Shown here one piece after another: positions 19,196 through 27,854 of a stretch of DNA of 64,000 nt (the stretch's first letter is position 1; the number at the start of each line of letters is the position of its first letter). The notes beneath the pieces were generated by a model. That model was not told the DNA's origin. It made no database searches and was given only the letters and a program-made list of their open reading frames with translations. The stretch is taken from NCBI RefSeq assembly GCF_020171465.1, contig NZ_JAIUZR010000005.1, positions 1 through 64,000 of the forward strand, written 5' to 3'. The position numbers were made by a program, and so were the translations under genes. This DNA is from Lutimonas saemankumensis (GTDB lineage: Bacteria > Bacteroidota > Bacteroidia > Flavobacteriales > Flavobacteriaceae).

Positions 19196-22100
19196 ATGAG
19201 TCAGACTTTTAAAGAATACAAGGGGTTGGATCTGCCGGAAATTGCCAAAAACATTCTTGATTTTTGGGAAAAGGAAGAGATATTCGAGAAAAGTATCAGC
19301 TCAAGAGAAAACAGTGAGACTTTTGTTTTTTTCGAAGGCCCGCCATCGGCAAATGGACTGCCTGGAATTCATCATGTGATGGGTAGAGCCATCAAGGATT
19401 TATTTTGCAGGTACAAAACACTTCAGGGATACAAGGTGCCAAGAAAAGCAGGATGGGATACCCATGGCTTACCCATTGAATTAGGTGTAGAGAAGGAACT
19501 TGGAATTACAAAGGAAGATATTGGTACCAAGATCAGTATCGAAGAATATAATCAGGCCTGTAAGAAGGCAGTCTTGAGATATACCGATATCTGGGAGGAT
19601 TTGACGAAGAAGATGGGCCACTGGGTGGATATGAATGATCCTTACGTTACGTATAAACCAAAATACATGGAAACCCTGTGGTGGCTTTTAAAGGAACTTT
19701 ACCAGAAGGGTTTATTGTATAAAGGATATACCATTCAGCCCTATTCACCAAAGGCAGGAACTGGCTTAAGCAGTCATGAACTGAATCAGCCAGGCACCTA
19801 TCAGGATGTTACGGATACAACGGTTGTAGCTCAGTTTAAGGTGCAAGAGGATTCACTTCCGGAAAACTTAAAATATCTTGGGGATGATTTGTACATGCTC
19901 GCATGGACCACGACGCCTTGGACACTTCCTTCAAATACCGCTCTGACTGTTGGTAATAAAATTGACTATGTTGTTGTAAGTACTTACAATCAGTATACGT
20001 TCAAACCTGTTAAGGTTATACTGGCCAAGGCTTTATTGAATTATCAATTCGGCAAAAAGTACAAAATAGCCAAGGATACAGAGGAATTGAAATCCTACAA
20101 GGAAGGAGACAAATCCATACCTTATTCAATTCTCACTGAATGCAAAGGTTCTGAATTGGTTGGAATCAGATACGAACAATTGTTGAAATTTGCCTTGCCT
20201 TATCAAAATCCTGAAAATGCGTTTAGGGTGATTTCAGGAGATTACGTTACAACGGAAGATGGAACCGGAATCGTACATACTGCACCAACTTTTGGGGCTG
20301 ACGATGCAATGGTTGCAAAGCAGGCGAATCCTGAAGTTCCTCCTATGCTGGTCCTTGATGATCACGATAACCCTGTCCCATTGGTTGATTTGCAAGGGAA
20401 GTTTACCAGTCATATGGGAGAATATGCAGGAAAGTATGTTAAGAATGAGTATTATGATGAAGGTCAGGCCCCTGAAAGATCAGTAGATGTTGAACTGGCA
20501 ATTCAGCTAAAAGAAGAAAACAAGGCCTTTAAGGTTGAAAAGTATAAACACAGTTATCCAAATTGCTGGAGGACTGACAAGCCGATCTTGTACTATCCGT
20601 TGGATTCCTGGTTTATCAAGGTGACTGACAAAAGAGACAGGATGTATGAATTGAATCAGTCTATCAACTGGAAACCTAAATCGACGGGTGAAGGAAGGTT
20701 TGGAAACTGGTTGCAAAATGCAAATGACTGGAATTTATCAAGATCACGTTTCTGGGGTACACCATTACCCATATGGAGAACCAAAGACGGGTCAGAAGAG
20801 GTCATCATAGGATCTGTTGCTGAATTGAAAGCAGAAATGCAAAAATCAATTGAGAAAGGCTTTATGAAAGAGGATATCTTCAAGGACTTTGTAGTTGGTG
20901 ATATGAGTGAAGAAAATTATGAAAAAATTGACCTTCATAAGAATGTAGTTGATCAGATCGTTCTGGTTTCTCCTTCCGGAAAACCTATGAAAAGAGAATC
21001 GGATTTGATCGATGTTTGGTTCGATTCAGGAGCAATGCCTTATGCACAATGGCATTATCCTTTTGAGAACAAAGATAAAATAGATGGAAAGGAGTTCTTT
21101 CCCGCTGATTTCATAGCTGAAGGAGTTGACCAGACAAGAGGCTGGTTTTATACCCTGCATGCCATAGCATCTATGAACTTTGACAGTGTTGCCTATGAAA
21201 ATGTAGTATCAAATGGCCTGGTACTTGATAAAAACGGCAAGAAAATGTCCAAGCGACTTGGAAACGCTGTGGATCCGTTTGAAACGATGAAAAAATATGG
21301 TCCTGATGCCACACGTTGGTATATGATTTCAAATGCAAATCCCTGGGACAACCTAAAATTTGATCTGGACGGGGTAGAAGAAGTAAGAAGAAAATTTTTC
21401 GGAACGCTTTACAATACCTATTCATTCTTTTCACTTTATGCCAATATTGATCAGTTTTCATATGAGGAAGATGAGATAGCTTTTGATGAGAGGCCCGAAA
21501 TAGATCGCTGGATCCTTTCTGAGCTGAATACATTAAATAACAAGGTTGAGCGTTTTTATGATGATTATGAGCCTACAAAAGTAGCAAGGGAGATACAGGA
21601 ATTTGTTGGTGAGAATTTGAGTAACTGGTATGTAAGATTGTCAAGAAGAAGATTCTGGAAGGGTGATTATCAGAAAGATAAGATTTCTGCTTACCAGACA
21701 TTGTATACATGTTTGTTGAGGATAGCGCAAATGGCTTCTCCTATTGCTCCGTTTTTTATGGATAATTTATACAGAGATTTAACTAAAAACGTTTCAAAAA
21801 ATAAATTAAGTTCTGTACATTTGGGAGAGTTTCCTAAAGCTGACAAAGCATTGATTGATCCTTCTTTGGAAAGAAAGATGCACAAGGCACAGTCCATTTC
21901 CTCTATGGTACTGTCTCTCAGAAAGAAGGAAATGATCAAAGTACGCCAGCCTTTGCAAAAAATAATGATTCCTGTTATGGATAAACAGGACTCTTTGGAT
22001 ATTGAGGCCGTATCAGATTTGATTCGGTCGGAAGTAAATGTTAAAGAGGTTGAGTTATTAAAAGACGCCTCTGGCATACTTATAAAGAATATCAAACCAA

Positions 22101-22609
22101 ATTTTAAGGTCCTTGGGCCAAAATATGGAAAGAATATGAGGTTCGTTGGTCAGGCAATCAATAATCTTTCCGAAAAAGATATTGCAACTATTGAAACCGA
22201 AGGGAAGCTTACAATTAAGTTAAATGGGGACAAAGTTGATTTACTTCTGGATGAAGTAGAGATATCTACTCAGGATATTGAAGGTTGGCTGGTAGCGAAT
22301 CAAGGCAATTTAACAGTAGCTTTGGACGTTTCTATATCAGAGGAGCTTAGGAATGAAGGAATTGCCAGAGAACTGGTGAACAGAATTCAGAATTTAAGAA
22401 AAGAGAGTGGCCTTGAAGTGACCGACAAAATAAGGCTATCCATCAAAAAAGACGGAGTTCTGGATGAAGCGGTAAATAAAAATGCCGAATACATAAAAAA
22501 TGAAACCTTAACGCAAGAATTAATATTAAAAGAAGAAGTCGAAAATGGAAATACAATTGTGTTTGATCAGGTTAACACAAGTATGTCCTTAGAAAAAGTA
22601 GAGAAATGA
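19196..22609 (+). CDS. ileS: Isoleucyl-tRNA synthetase, with altered HIGH motif
   Basis: 1137 residues from the ATG at 19196; an upstream in-frame TTG (19184) is less likely. It charges tRNA-Ile in the cytoplasm. Visible class I features: N-terminal catalytic core with FFEGPPSANGLP, the conserved GWDTHGLPIEL, a CP1 editing region with AWTTTPWTLPSNTAL and DGTGIVHTAPTFG, KMSKR at residues 683-687, and an anticodon-binding C-terminal half. The first signature reads GIHH (residues 57-60) instead of HxGH, i.e. positions 1 and 3 are swapped; this swap is known in a subset of type-2 IleRS associated with extreme mupirocin tolerance. The stop overlaps the next gene (ATGA), so the two are translationally linked. 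Confidence 0.98.
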   Translation: MSQTFKEYKGLDLPEIAKNILDFWEKEEIFEKSISSRENSETFVFFEGPPSANGLPGIHHVMGRAIKDLFCRYKTLQGYKVPRKAGWDTHGLPIELGVEKELGITKEDIGTKISIEEYNQACKKAVLRYTDIWEDLTKKMGHWVDMNDPYVTYKPKYMETLWWLLKELYQKGLLYKGYTIQPYSPKAGTGLSSHELNQPGTYQDVTDTTVVAQFKVQEDSLPENLKYLGDDLYMLAWTTTPWTLPSNTALTVGNKIDYVVVSTYNQYTFKPVKVILAKALLNYQFGKKYKIAKDTEELKSYKEGDKSIPYSILTECKGSELVGIRYEQLLKFALPYQNPENAFRVISGDYVTTEDGTGIVHTAPTFGADDAMVAKQANPEVPPMLVLDDHDNPVPLVDLQGKFTSHMGEYAGKYVKNEYYDEGQAPERSVDVELAIQLKEENKAFKVEKYKHSYPNCWRTDKPILYYPLDSWFIKVTDKRDRMYELNQSINWKPKSTGEGRFGNWLQNANDWNLSRSRFWGTPLPIWRTKDGSEEVIIGSVAELKAEMQKSIEKGFMKEDIFKDFVVGDMSEENYEKIDLHKNVVDQIVLVSPSGKPMKRESDLIDVWFDSGAMPYAQWHYPFENKDKIDGKEFFPADFIAEGVDQTRGWFYTLHAIASMNFDSVAYENVVSNGLVLDKNGKKMSKRLGNAVDPFETMKKYGPDATRWYMISNANPWDNLKFDLDGVEEVRRKFFGTLYNTYSFFSLYANIDQFSYEEDEIAFDERPEIDRWILSELNTLNNKVERFYDDYEPTKVAREIQEFVGENLSNWYVRLSRRRFWKGDYQKDKISAYQTLYTCLLRIAQMASPIAPFFMDNLYRDLTKNVSKNKLSSVHLGEFPKADKALIDPSLERKMHKAQSISSMVLSLRKKEMIKVRQPLQKIMIPVMDKQDSLDIEAVSDLIRSEVNVKEVELLKDASGILIKNIKPNFKVLGPKYGKNMRFVGQAINNLSEKDIATIETEGKLTIKLNGDKVDLLLDEVEISTQDIEGWLVANQGNLTVALDVSISEELRNEGIARELVNRIQNLRKESGLEVTDKIRLSIKKDGVLDEAVNKNAEYIKNETLTQELILKEEVENGNTIVFDQVNTSMSLEKVEK

Positions 22610-22986
22610 GCGAGAATAAAATTAGATATTCAGATCAGGATTTAGCAGAGTTTAAATCGATCATAGAAGAAAAAATCAGACACGCCCAGGAAGATTTGGT
22701 TCTGATAGAAAGTACGTTTAAGAATGACAGTAACAATGGTACTGACGATACATCACCTACCTTTAAAGCTTTTGAAGAAGGGTCTGAAACAATGTCAAAA
22801 GAAGCTAATGTGCAATTGGCGATTCGTCAGGAAAAATTTATTCGGGATTTAAAGAATGCCTTGCTAAGAATCGAGAATAAGACCTATGGAATTTGCAGGG
22901 TTACCGGTAATCTTATTCAGAAAGAAAGGCTCAAGCTGGTTCCTCATGCTACTTTAAGTATAGAGGCTAAGAAGCAACAGTATTAA
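22606..22986 (+). CDS. TraR/DksA-family protein with degenerate zinc finger
   Basis: 126 residues. An N-terminal acidic/coiled-coil segment (about 1-65) is followed by YGICRVTGNLIQKERLKLVP and HATLSIEAK, clearly the DksA/TraR zinc-finger region. Only one of the four usual zinc cysteines remains (Cys in GICR; the other positions read T, H and T). DksA proteins enter the RNA polymerase secondary channel. Whether this form still does so without zinc is unknown, but the YGICRVTG-type family is widespread in Bacteroidota. Its start overlaps the ileS stop by 4 nt, so it should be co-expressed with ileS. Confidence 0.88.
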   Translation: MSENKIRYSDQDLAEFKSIIEEKIRHAQEDLVLIESTFKNDSNNGTDDTSPTFKAFEEGSETMSKEANVQLAIRQEKFIRDLKNALLRIENKTYGICRVTGNLIQKERLKLVPHATLSIEAKKQQY

Positions 22987-23003
22987 GTCTGAAACAATAT
23001 ATG

Positions 23004-23044
23004 GCAGGTTAAGAGGATCTTGCTCATGGATCCTCCTGCTTTTT
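23004..23044 (+). terminator. Rho-independent terminator of ileS-dksA, abutting the next start codon
   Basis: GAGGATC (23013-23019) pairs with GATCCTC (23029-23035); outer GCAG pairs with CTGC after a 5-nt bulge; TTTTT follows at 23040-23044. The ATG at 23045 begins immediately after the T run. Confidence 0.7.
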
Positions 23045-23680
23045 ATGTCTCTTCCTGTGTTTTGTCAGGAACTGGTCGAAAAGAAAATTTTCTCATCTGC
23101 CGATGAAATTCTCATCGAATTAGATCTTATTGATCACATAAGGCTGGAAAATTCTGTAAAAGAGGGTGAAATAGCTGTTTATGCAGAAGCATTGACCCAG
23201 GCTCCGAACTTTAAGATTGAGGAAAAAGGAAATACAGTTTTCATAAAAGATGCGAGACCGATTCAAACTGAAGAAGTCGAAGGATTAGATAAAGTATGCA
23301 GTATTGAACCCAACTATACTTCCTACAGGGTTCAGATTCCTAAAGATAAAATTGTTTACGTTTCAATTATTGAGGGTAATTTTTATTCCGATTCCTTTTA
23401 TGGGGAGATAAATCTAAAGGTTGAGGACGGCATTATCAAACTCAGCAATCCTGAAGATCATATTAATATCAGACTAAATACCGGGAGTGTCATCATTAAA
23501 GATATTGAAAAAGGGGTTATAGATGCTGAAACAAAAATGGGAATTTTGAATACTGATTTCGAAGGGGATAGTTTAATTGAGTCTAAAAAACTGTTCCATC
23601 ACACTGTGGGAACATCTGGGCAATCAATCAATATAAGAACCATTATGGCCAATATTTATTTATATGAAAGAAAAGGCTAA
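23045..23680 (+). CDS. Exported hypothetical protein with uncertain 5' end
   Basis: 211 residues if started at ATG 23045. I do not recognise a family. The mature part looks beta-rich with an adhesin/DUF4097-like pattern (GSVIIKDIEKGVIDAETKMG), suggesting repeated short strands. The N-terminus MSLPVFCQELV looks like the end of a signal peptide. The frame stays open upstream and would add RLRGSCSWILLLF, a good hydrophobic core, but no ATG/GTG/TTG exists there, and that stretch coincides with the terminator of the preceding operon. Either a rare start codon is used, the gene is 5'-damaged, or the hydrophobic reading is a coincidence of the pyrimidine-rich terminator arm. lspA follows 64 nt later. 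Confidence 0.65.
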   Translation: MSLPVFCQELVEKKIFSSADEILIELDLIDHIRLENSVKEGEIAVYAEALTQAPNFKIEEKGNTVFIKDARPIQTEEVEGLDKVCSIEPNYTSYRVQIPKDKIVYVSIIEGNFYSDSFYGEINLKVEDGIIKLSNPEDHINIRLNTGSVIIKDIEKGVIDAETKMGILNTDFEGDSLIESKKLFHHTVGTSGQSINIRTIMANIYLYERKG

Positions 23681-23744
23681 TTTTTTAGTATTATTGTAGC
23701 GCTTAAAAAAGCCTTTTGAAAAGGATAACAAAGAAAGGAAACCC

Positions 23745-24446
23745 GTGAAAAGAGCAGTTGTAATTATTATTTTGATTTTGTTGATTGATCAAATATCAAA
23801 GGTCTATATCAAAACTCATTTTGTTCTTAGTGAAGAAATAAAGGTTTTGGGACTTGATTGGTTTCGGATTCATTTCCTTGAAAATAATGGAATGGCCTGG
23901 GGAAAGGAATTTGGCGGAAGATCCGGAAAGCTTTTCCTGACACTTTTCAGACTGGTGGCCATCGCAGGTATTGGTTATTGGTTATATGATGCCATCCGAA
24001 ATAAAGGACATTATATTTTGATCACCGCCATTGCCCTGATCTTTGCCGGAGCCATGGGCAACATCATTGATTCCGTTTTTTACGGGATTTTATTTAGTGA
24101 CAGCTATCGGAGAGTAGCCGAGTTTCTTCCTCCTGAAGGAGGATATGACTCTTTGTTTTACGGAAAAGTAGTTGACATGCTGTATTTCCCTGTAATTGAT
24201 ACCATTTTACCGGAATGGGTACCAAGTATTGGCTACGATCTTCCGGAATGGATCCCTGTTTTTGGAGGAGACAGGTTTTCATTATTCGAAAACAGGAACC
24301 TTACATTTTTTGATCCCGTATTTAATGTCGCGGATACAGCTATAAGCACAGGAGTGGGTCTATTGATTGTGTTCAATAAAACTATATTTTCAAAAAAGAA
24401 GGAAGGAATCACTGAAAATATTACAGAAGAAGACGACCTAAACTAG
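23745..24446 (+). CDS. lspA: Lipoprotein signal peptidase (signal peptidase II)
   Basis: 233 residues. Inner-membrane aspartic protease that removes signal peptides from prolipoproteins. The conserved motifs are present: DQISK near the N-terminus, NNGMAWG, GNIID with catalytic Asp109, and FNVADTAIS with catalytic Asp197. Four membrane segments are visible. A 50-60 residue insertion between the catalytic motifs (about 118-185, ending DRFSLFENR) makes it longer than the roughly 165-residue E. coli enzyme, as is usual in Bacteroidota. The start is GTG at 23745, supported by a purine-rich AAAGAAAGGA eight bases upstream. Its stop codon shares CTAG with the convergent decarboxylase gene. Confidence 0.96.
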   Translation: MKRAVVIIILILLIDQISKVYIKTHFVLSEEIKVLGLDWFRIHFLENNGMAWGKEFGGRSGKLFLTLFRLVAIAGIGYWLYDAIRNKGHYILITAIALIFAGAMGNIIDSVFYGILFSDSYRRVAEFLPPEGGYDSLFYGKVVDMLYFPVIDTILPEWVPSIGYDLPEWIPVFGGDRFSLFENRNLTFFDPVFNVADTAISTGVGLLIVFNKTIFSKKKEGITENITEEDDLN

Positions 24447-25684
24447 GCAATTTCAATTCTTTCCTTCAGAGCATCAATAAGTTGAAGCAGATTATCAATT
24501 TCCACATGGTCCATGATGACCACCTTGTACCATTTATTGTTATCATTGTGCTGTTCCGGAACAAGATCGAATTTTTCTGCGATGTCCTTTGGAACATGCG
24601 AGGAATATAGGGTAACTATATTCATGTGCTCATTTCTGAAATATGGAACGTTCAATTGATCGAGTTGTTTGCAGAACCAATCTGTCCTCATTTGAAGAAT
24701 ACTTATTTTTTCATACCAGCCATAAGGTCCGTAGGTAAATAAAATCATATAAACGGCAATGGCATTGGCTCCTGATCGACTTCCGCAAAGTGTGAGATCC
24801 ATTCCTTCAACATATTCTGCTTCTTTGGTCAAAACATTTTCGATCAATCCCTTTCTGGCCAAATATACTCCGGTTCCGTATGGTGCCTGTAACATTTTAT
24901 GAGCGTCAATTGTAATAGAGGAAATCTTTGGATTAGAGAAGTTTACATCAGATTTGAGATTGCTAAAGGGATAGACGAACCCTCCATAAGCACCGTCAAT
25001 ATGCATTTTATACTCCAGGTTCATAGACTCCAGGATATCTGTGTAAACGTCTGGATCATCAACTGAACCAAACATGGTCGTTGCCATATTTGCAATTACA
25101 ATAAAATATTTTTTCCCATTTAAAACCGCTTCTTCAATCATCAATTTAAGGGCTTCCGGATCAATTTGCCTGGTGTCAAACTCAACTTTAGCCTGTAATA
25201 AATCAAGATTCAAAAGATTGGAAGCCTTGGGGATGGAATAGTGGGTATCCTCAGAAGCCAGAATCGCTATTTCATCATTCGAGGCATCAAAATTATGATT
25301 AAAATAGTTTCGAAAAACCCAAATGGCCTGAATATTGGCTTCGGTTCCTCCAGGGGCAATATAACCATCAAACTGTTCATCTTCCATTTTGAAAAAATCA
25401 ACGGCAAGAACTCTTAAAACCTCTCTTTCGATTTCCTGGGTTCCTTTGAAGGCACTTTCAGAACTCCCATAGGTGTGACATCCGATATGATTCGGATTGG
25501 CAACATAGGTCTTCAGGGTAGGGGCATCTTTCAGGAAAGGAGCATCTGAATAAAACACTTTATCATCCAGTTTGGATGCAGGATATCCGAGTGAGGTATC
25601 TTTTTCGAAATCTACATTTTCTTTCAGTGCCTGTTCAATTCTTGATTGTAAACTTTGATGTGGAAGTTTTTTCCAATATTTCAT
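24443..25684 (-). CDS. Pyridoxal-phosphate-dependent group II amino-acid decarboxylase family protein
   Basis: 413 residues. Fold-type I PLP enzyme of the group II decarboxylase family (histidine/glutamate/tyrosine decarboxylase-like). Visible: GGTEANIQA phosphate/cofactor loop, EDTHYSIPKA with the ring-stacking His, HIDGAYGGF with the PLP-ring Asp, and DAHKMLQAP with the Schiff-base Lys263. The substrate cannot be decided from sequence. It is a single-gene unit on the minus strand, ending convergently with lspA (4-nt overlap) and followed upstream by a 355-nt intergenic gap. Confidence 0.88.
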   Translation of the reverse strand: MKYWKKLPHQSLQSRIEQALKENVDFEKDTSLGYPASKLDDKVFYSDAPFLKDAPTLKTYVANPNHIGCHTYGSSESAFKGTQEIEREVLRVLAVDFFKMEDEQFDGYIAPGGTEANIQAIWVFRNYFNHNFDASNDEIAILASEDTHYSIPKASNLLNLDLLQAKVEFDTRQIDPEALKLMIEEAVLNGKKYFIVIANMATTMFGSVDDPDVYTDILESMNLEYKMHIDGAYGGFVYPFSNLKSDVNFSNPKISSITIDAHKMLQAPYGTGVYLARKGLIENVLTKEAEYVEGMDLTLCGSRSGANAIAVYMILFTYGPYGWYEKISILQMRTDWFCKQLDQLNVPYFRNEHMNIVTLYSSHVPKDIAEKFDLVPEQHNDNNKWYKVVIMDHVEIDNLLQLIDALKERIEIA

Positions 25685-25730
25685 GTCCTTGAAGTTTTAT
25701 GCCTTATTTTTATAAGGTTATATCATATCG

Positions 25731-25738
25731 CAAAAATA
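25731..25738 (-). promoter_or_regulatory. Candidate -7 element for the decarboxylase gene
   Basis: Read on the minus strand, TATTTTTG fits TAnnTTTG exactly, 46 nt upstream of the start codon. No TTG is visible at the expected -33 distance. Confidence 0.4.
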
Positions 25739-26039
25739 CGAATATTGATCATAGAAATTGGATTTAAATCAAACTTAATGAGTTAGTTAGCAATTTTTAT
25801 TGATTCTTTAAATATTTATTTTTTAAGTTGTTTAATTCAGTATTTTTCGATATGCCAGGTGTCATAAAGAAAAAAAAATGATGGTTTCAATATATATTTT
25901 GAAATTGTCTGGTAATTCTTTTTCATTAGAATATGTAAGAAAATCCCGAATATTTGACTAAGGGTTTTCGAAAAAGAGACAAAAACGAATGTTAAGAATT
26001 CAATTCAATGAGAAATTAGAAACAGGTCTCATAAATTGA
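25739..26039. other. AT-rich intergenic gap between divergent decarboxylase and uvrC
   Basis: About 300 nt with no credible ORF. It must hold the uvrC promoter, but I find no exact TAnnTTTG close to the uvrC start (AATATTTG at about 25949 is near-consensus). A short TTTCAA / TTGAAA repeat around 25886-25905 is the only dyad noticed. Confidence 0.5.
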
Positions 26040-27854
26040 ATGAATTTATTGGATTTAGAAGTTCAAATAAAATCCCTGCCCAACTCCCCCGGTGTATATC
26101 AATATTTTGATCGGGATGAAAAACTATTGTATGTAGGCAAGGCCAAAAATCTTAAAAAGAGGGTTTCTTCTTATTTTACCAAACAACATGAGAATGGAAA
26201 AACCAGGGTACTCGTCAGTAAGATATGTCGGGTCAGGCATATAGTTGTGGAGACTGAAACCGATGCCTTGTTGCTTGAAAACAACCTGATCAAAAAGTAT
26301 CAGCCCAGGTACAATGTCCTTTTAAAAGACGATAAAACTTATCCCTGGATCTGCATTAAGAAAGAACCATTTCCCCGTGTTTTTCTAACAAGAAATGTTT
26401 GGAAGGATGGATCAGAATATTTTGGCCCTTATACTTCTGTCAGAACGGTAAGAGCCTTGCTTTCCCTGATTAAGGAATTATACCCCTTACGCAGCTGTGC
26501 ATATAATTTATCTAAGGAGAATATTCGGGAAGGCAAGTATAAGATATGTCTGGAATATCATATAAAAAATTGTAAAGGAGCCTGTGAAGGTTTGCAGTCG
26601 GAAGATGAATATGATCAGGATATCAAGGAAATAAGGAATATTATCAGGGGTCATTTCAAATCTTCTATCAAGCGGTTTGAAAGCTTAATGTTGGAATTTG
26701 CCTCAAATGCAGAATTTGAAGAGGCACAGAAGATTAAGGAAAAGATAGAATTGCTATCTAACTATCAGGCGAGATCTACGGTTGTGAATCCTTCAATAAC
26801 TAATGTAGATGTCTTTAGTATCGTTTCTGATGAGTCCTTTGCCTATGTTAATTTTCTAAAGATTACCAATGGCGCCATAATACAATCGCATACGGTAGAA
26901 ATTAAAAAGAAACTTGACGAAAAGGACAAGGATTTACTGGAACTGGCTATAGTTGAGATCCGGGATCGGTTTAATTCTGTTTCAACAGAAATTTATACTC
27001 CTTTTCCGGTGGAGATAGGCAGTATAGTCAAAGTAACCGTCCCAAAACAAGGAGATAAAAGACGTATTGTTGAACTATCCGAAAGAAATGCCAAATATTT
27101 CAGACAGGAACGTTTTAAGCAAATTCAGATTATTGACCCTGACAGACATGTGAACAGGATCATGGCTCAAATGAAGAAAGATCTGAGACTCAAAGACGAA
27201 CCACGTCATATTGAATGTTTTGACAACTCCAATATTCAGGGATCGCATCCGGTTGCTGCCTGTGTGGTGTTTAAAAACGGAAAGGCTGATAAAAAGGAAT
27301 ACAGGCATTTTAATATTAAAACAGTAGATGGTCCTGATGACTATGCTTCTATGGAAGAGGTGGTTCACAGAAGATATAAGAGGCTGCTTGAAGAAGAAAG
27401 GGATTTGCCTCAGCTTATTGTTATCGATGGAGGCAAAGGGCAGTTGTCTTCGGCCTTAAAGAGTCTTGAAGTACTTGGGCTTAGGGGTAAAATAGCCATC
27501 ATAGGAATAGCAAAAAGACTGGAAGAAATTTATTATCCTGGCGATTCCATTCCGCTGTATCTTGATAAAAAATCGGAATCGCTGAAGATCATTCAGCAGT
27601 TGAGAAATGAAGCTCATCGATTTGGTATCACGCATCATAGAAATAAAAGGAGTAAAGGGGCCATTAACAGTGAATTAACCAATATTAACGGAATTGGTGA
27701 AAAAACGGTTTTGACCTTATTAAAGAAATACAAGTCGATAAAACGTTTAAAATCTGCAACGTTTAAGGATTTAGAGCAACTTATAGGTAAGGACAAGGCA
27801 TTGAAAATATGCAGTCATTTTAATATTGAAAACCCTTCAAATTCAGTTTCATGA
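26040..27854 (+). CDS. uvrC: Excinuclease ABC subunit C
   Basis: 604 residues, normal family length. Nuclease of UvrABC nucleotide excision repair. Domains in order: GIY-YIG nuclease (about 14-95; PGVYQYF, LLYVGKAKNLKKRV) for the 3' incision; UVR/UvrB-binding helix (about 205-240; NAEFEEAQKIKEKIE); RNase H-like C-terminal nuclease (about 380-540; ECFDNSNIQGSHPVA, VIDGGKGQLSSA) for the 5' incision; and a helix-hairpin-helix end (about 550-595; INGIGEKTVLTLL). It overlaps the patatin gene by 4 nt (ATGA), indicating translational coupling. Confidence 0.97.
   Translation: MNLLDLEVQIKSLPNSPGVYQYFDRDEKLLYVGKAKNLKKRVSSYFTKQHENGKTRVLVSKICRVRHIVVETETDALLLENNLIKKYQPRYNVLLKDDKTYPWICIKKEPFPRVFLTRNVWKDGSEYFGPYTSVRTVRALLSLIKELYPLRSCAYNLSKENIREGKYKICLEYHIKNCKGACEGLQSEDEYDQDIKEIRNIIRGHFKSSIKRFESLMLEFASNAEFEEAQKIKEKIELLSNYQARSTVVNPSITNVDVFSIVSDESFAYVNFLKITNGAIIQSHTVEIKKKLDEKDKDLLELAIVEIRDRFNSVSTEIYTPFPVEIGSIVKVTVPKQGDKRRIVELSERNAKYFRQERFKQIQIIDPDRHVNRIMAQMKKDLRLKDEPRHIECFDNSNIQGSHPVAACVVFKNGKADKKEYRHFNIKTVDGPDDYASMEEVVHRRYKRLLEEERDLPQLIVIDGGKGQLSSALKSLEVLGLRGKIAIIGIAKRLEEIYYPGDSIPLYLDKKSESLKIIQQLRNEAHRFGITHHRNKRSKGAINSELTNINGIGEKTVLTLLKKYKSIKRLKSATFKDLEQLIGKDKALKICSHFNIENPSNSVS

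Noticed and set aside
25885..25906. TTTCAA / TTGAAA dyad upstream of uvrC
   Set aside because: A six-base dyad in AT-rich DNA is expected by chance and has no associated promoter element.
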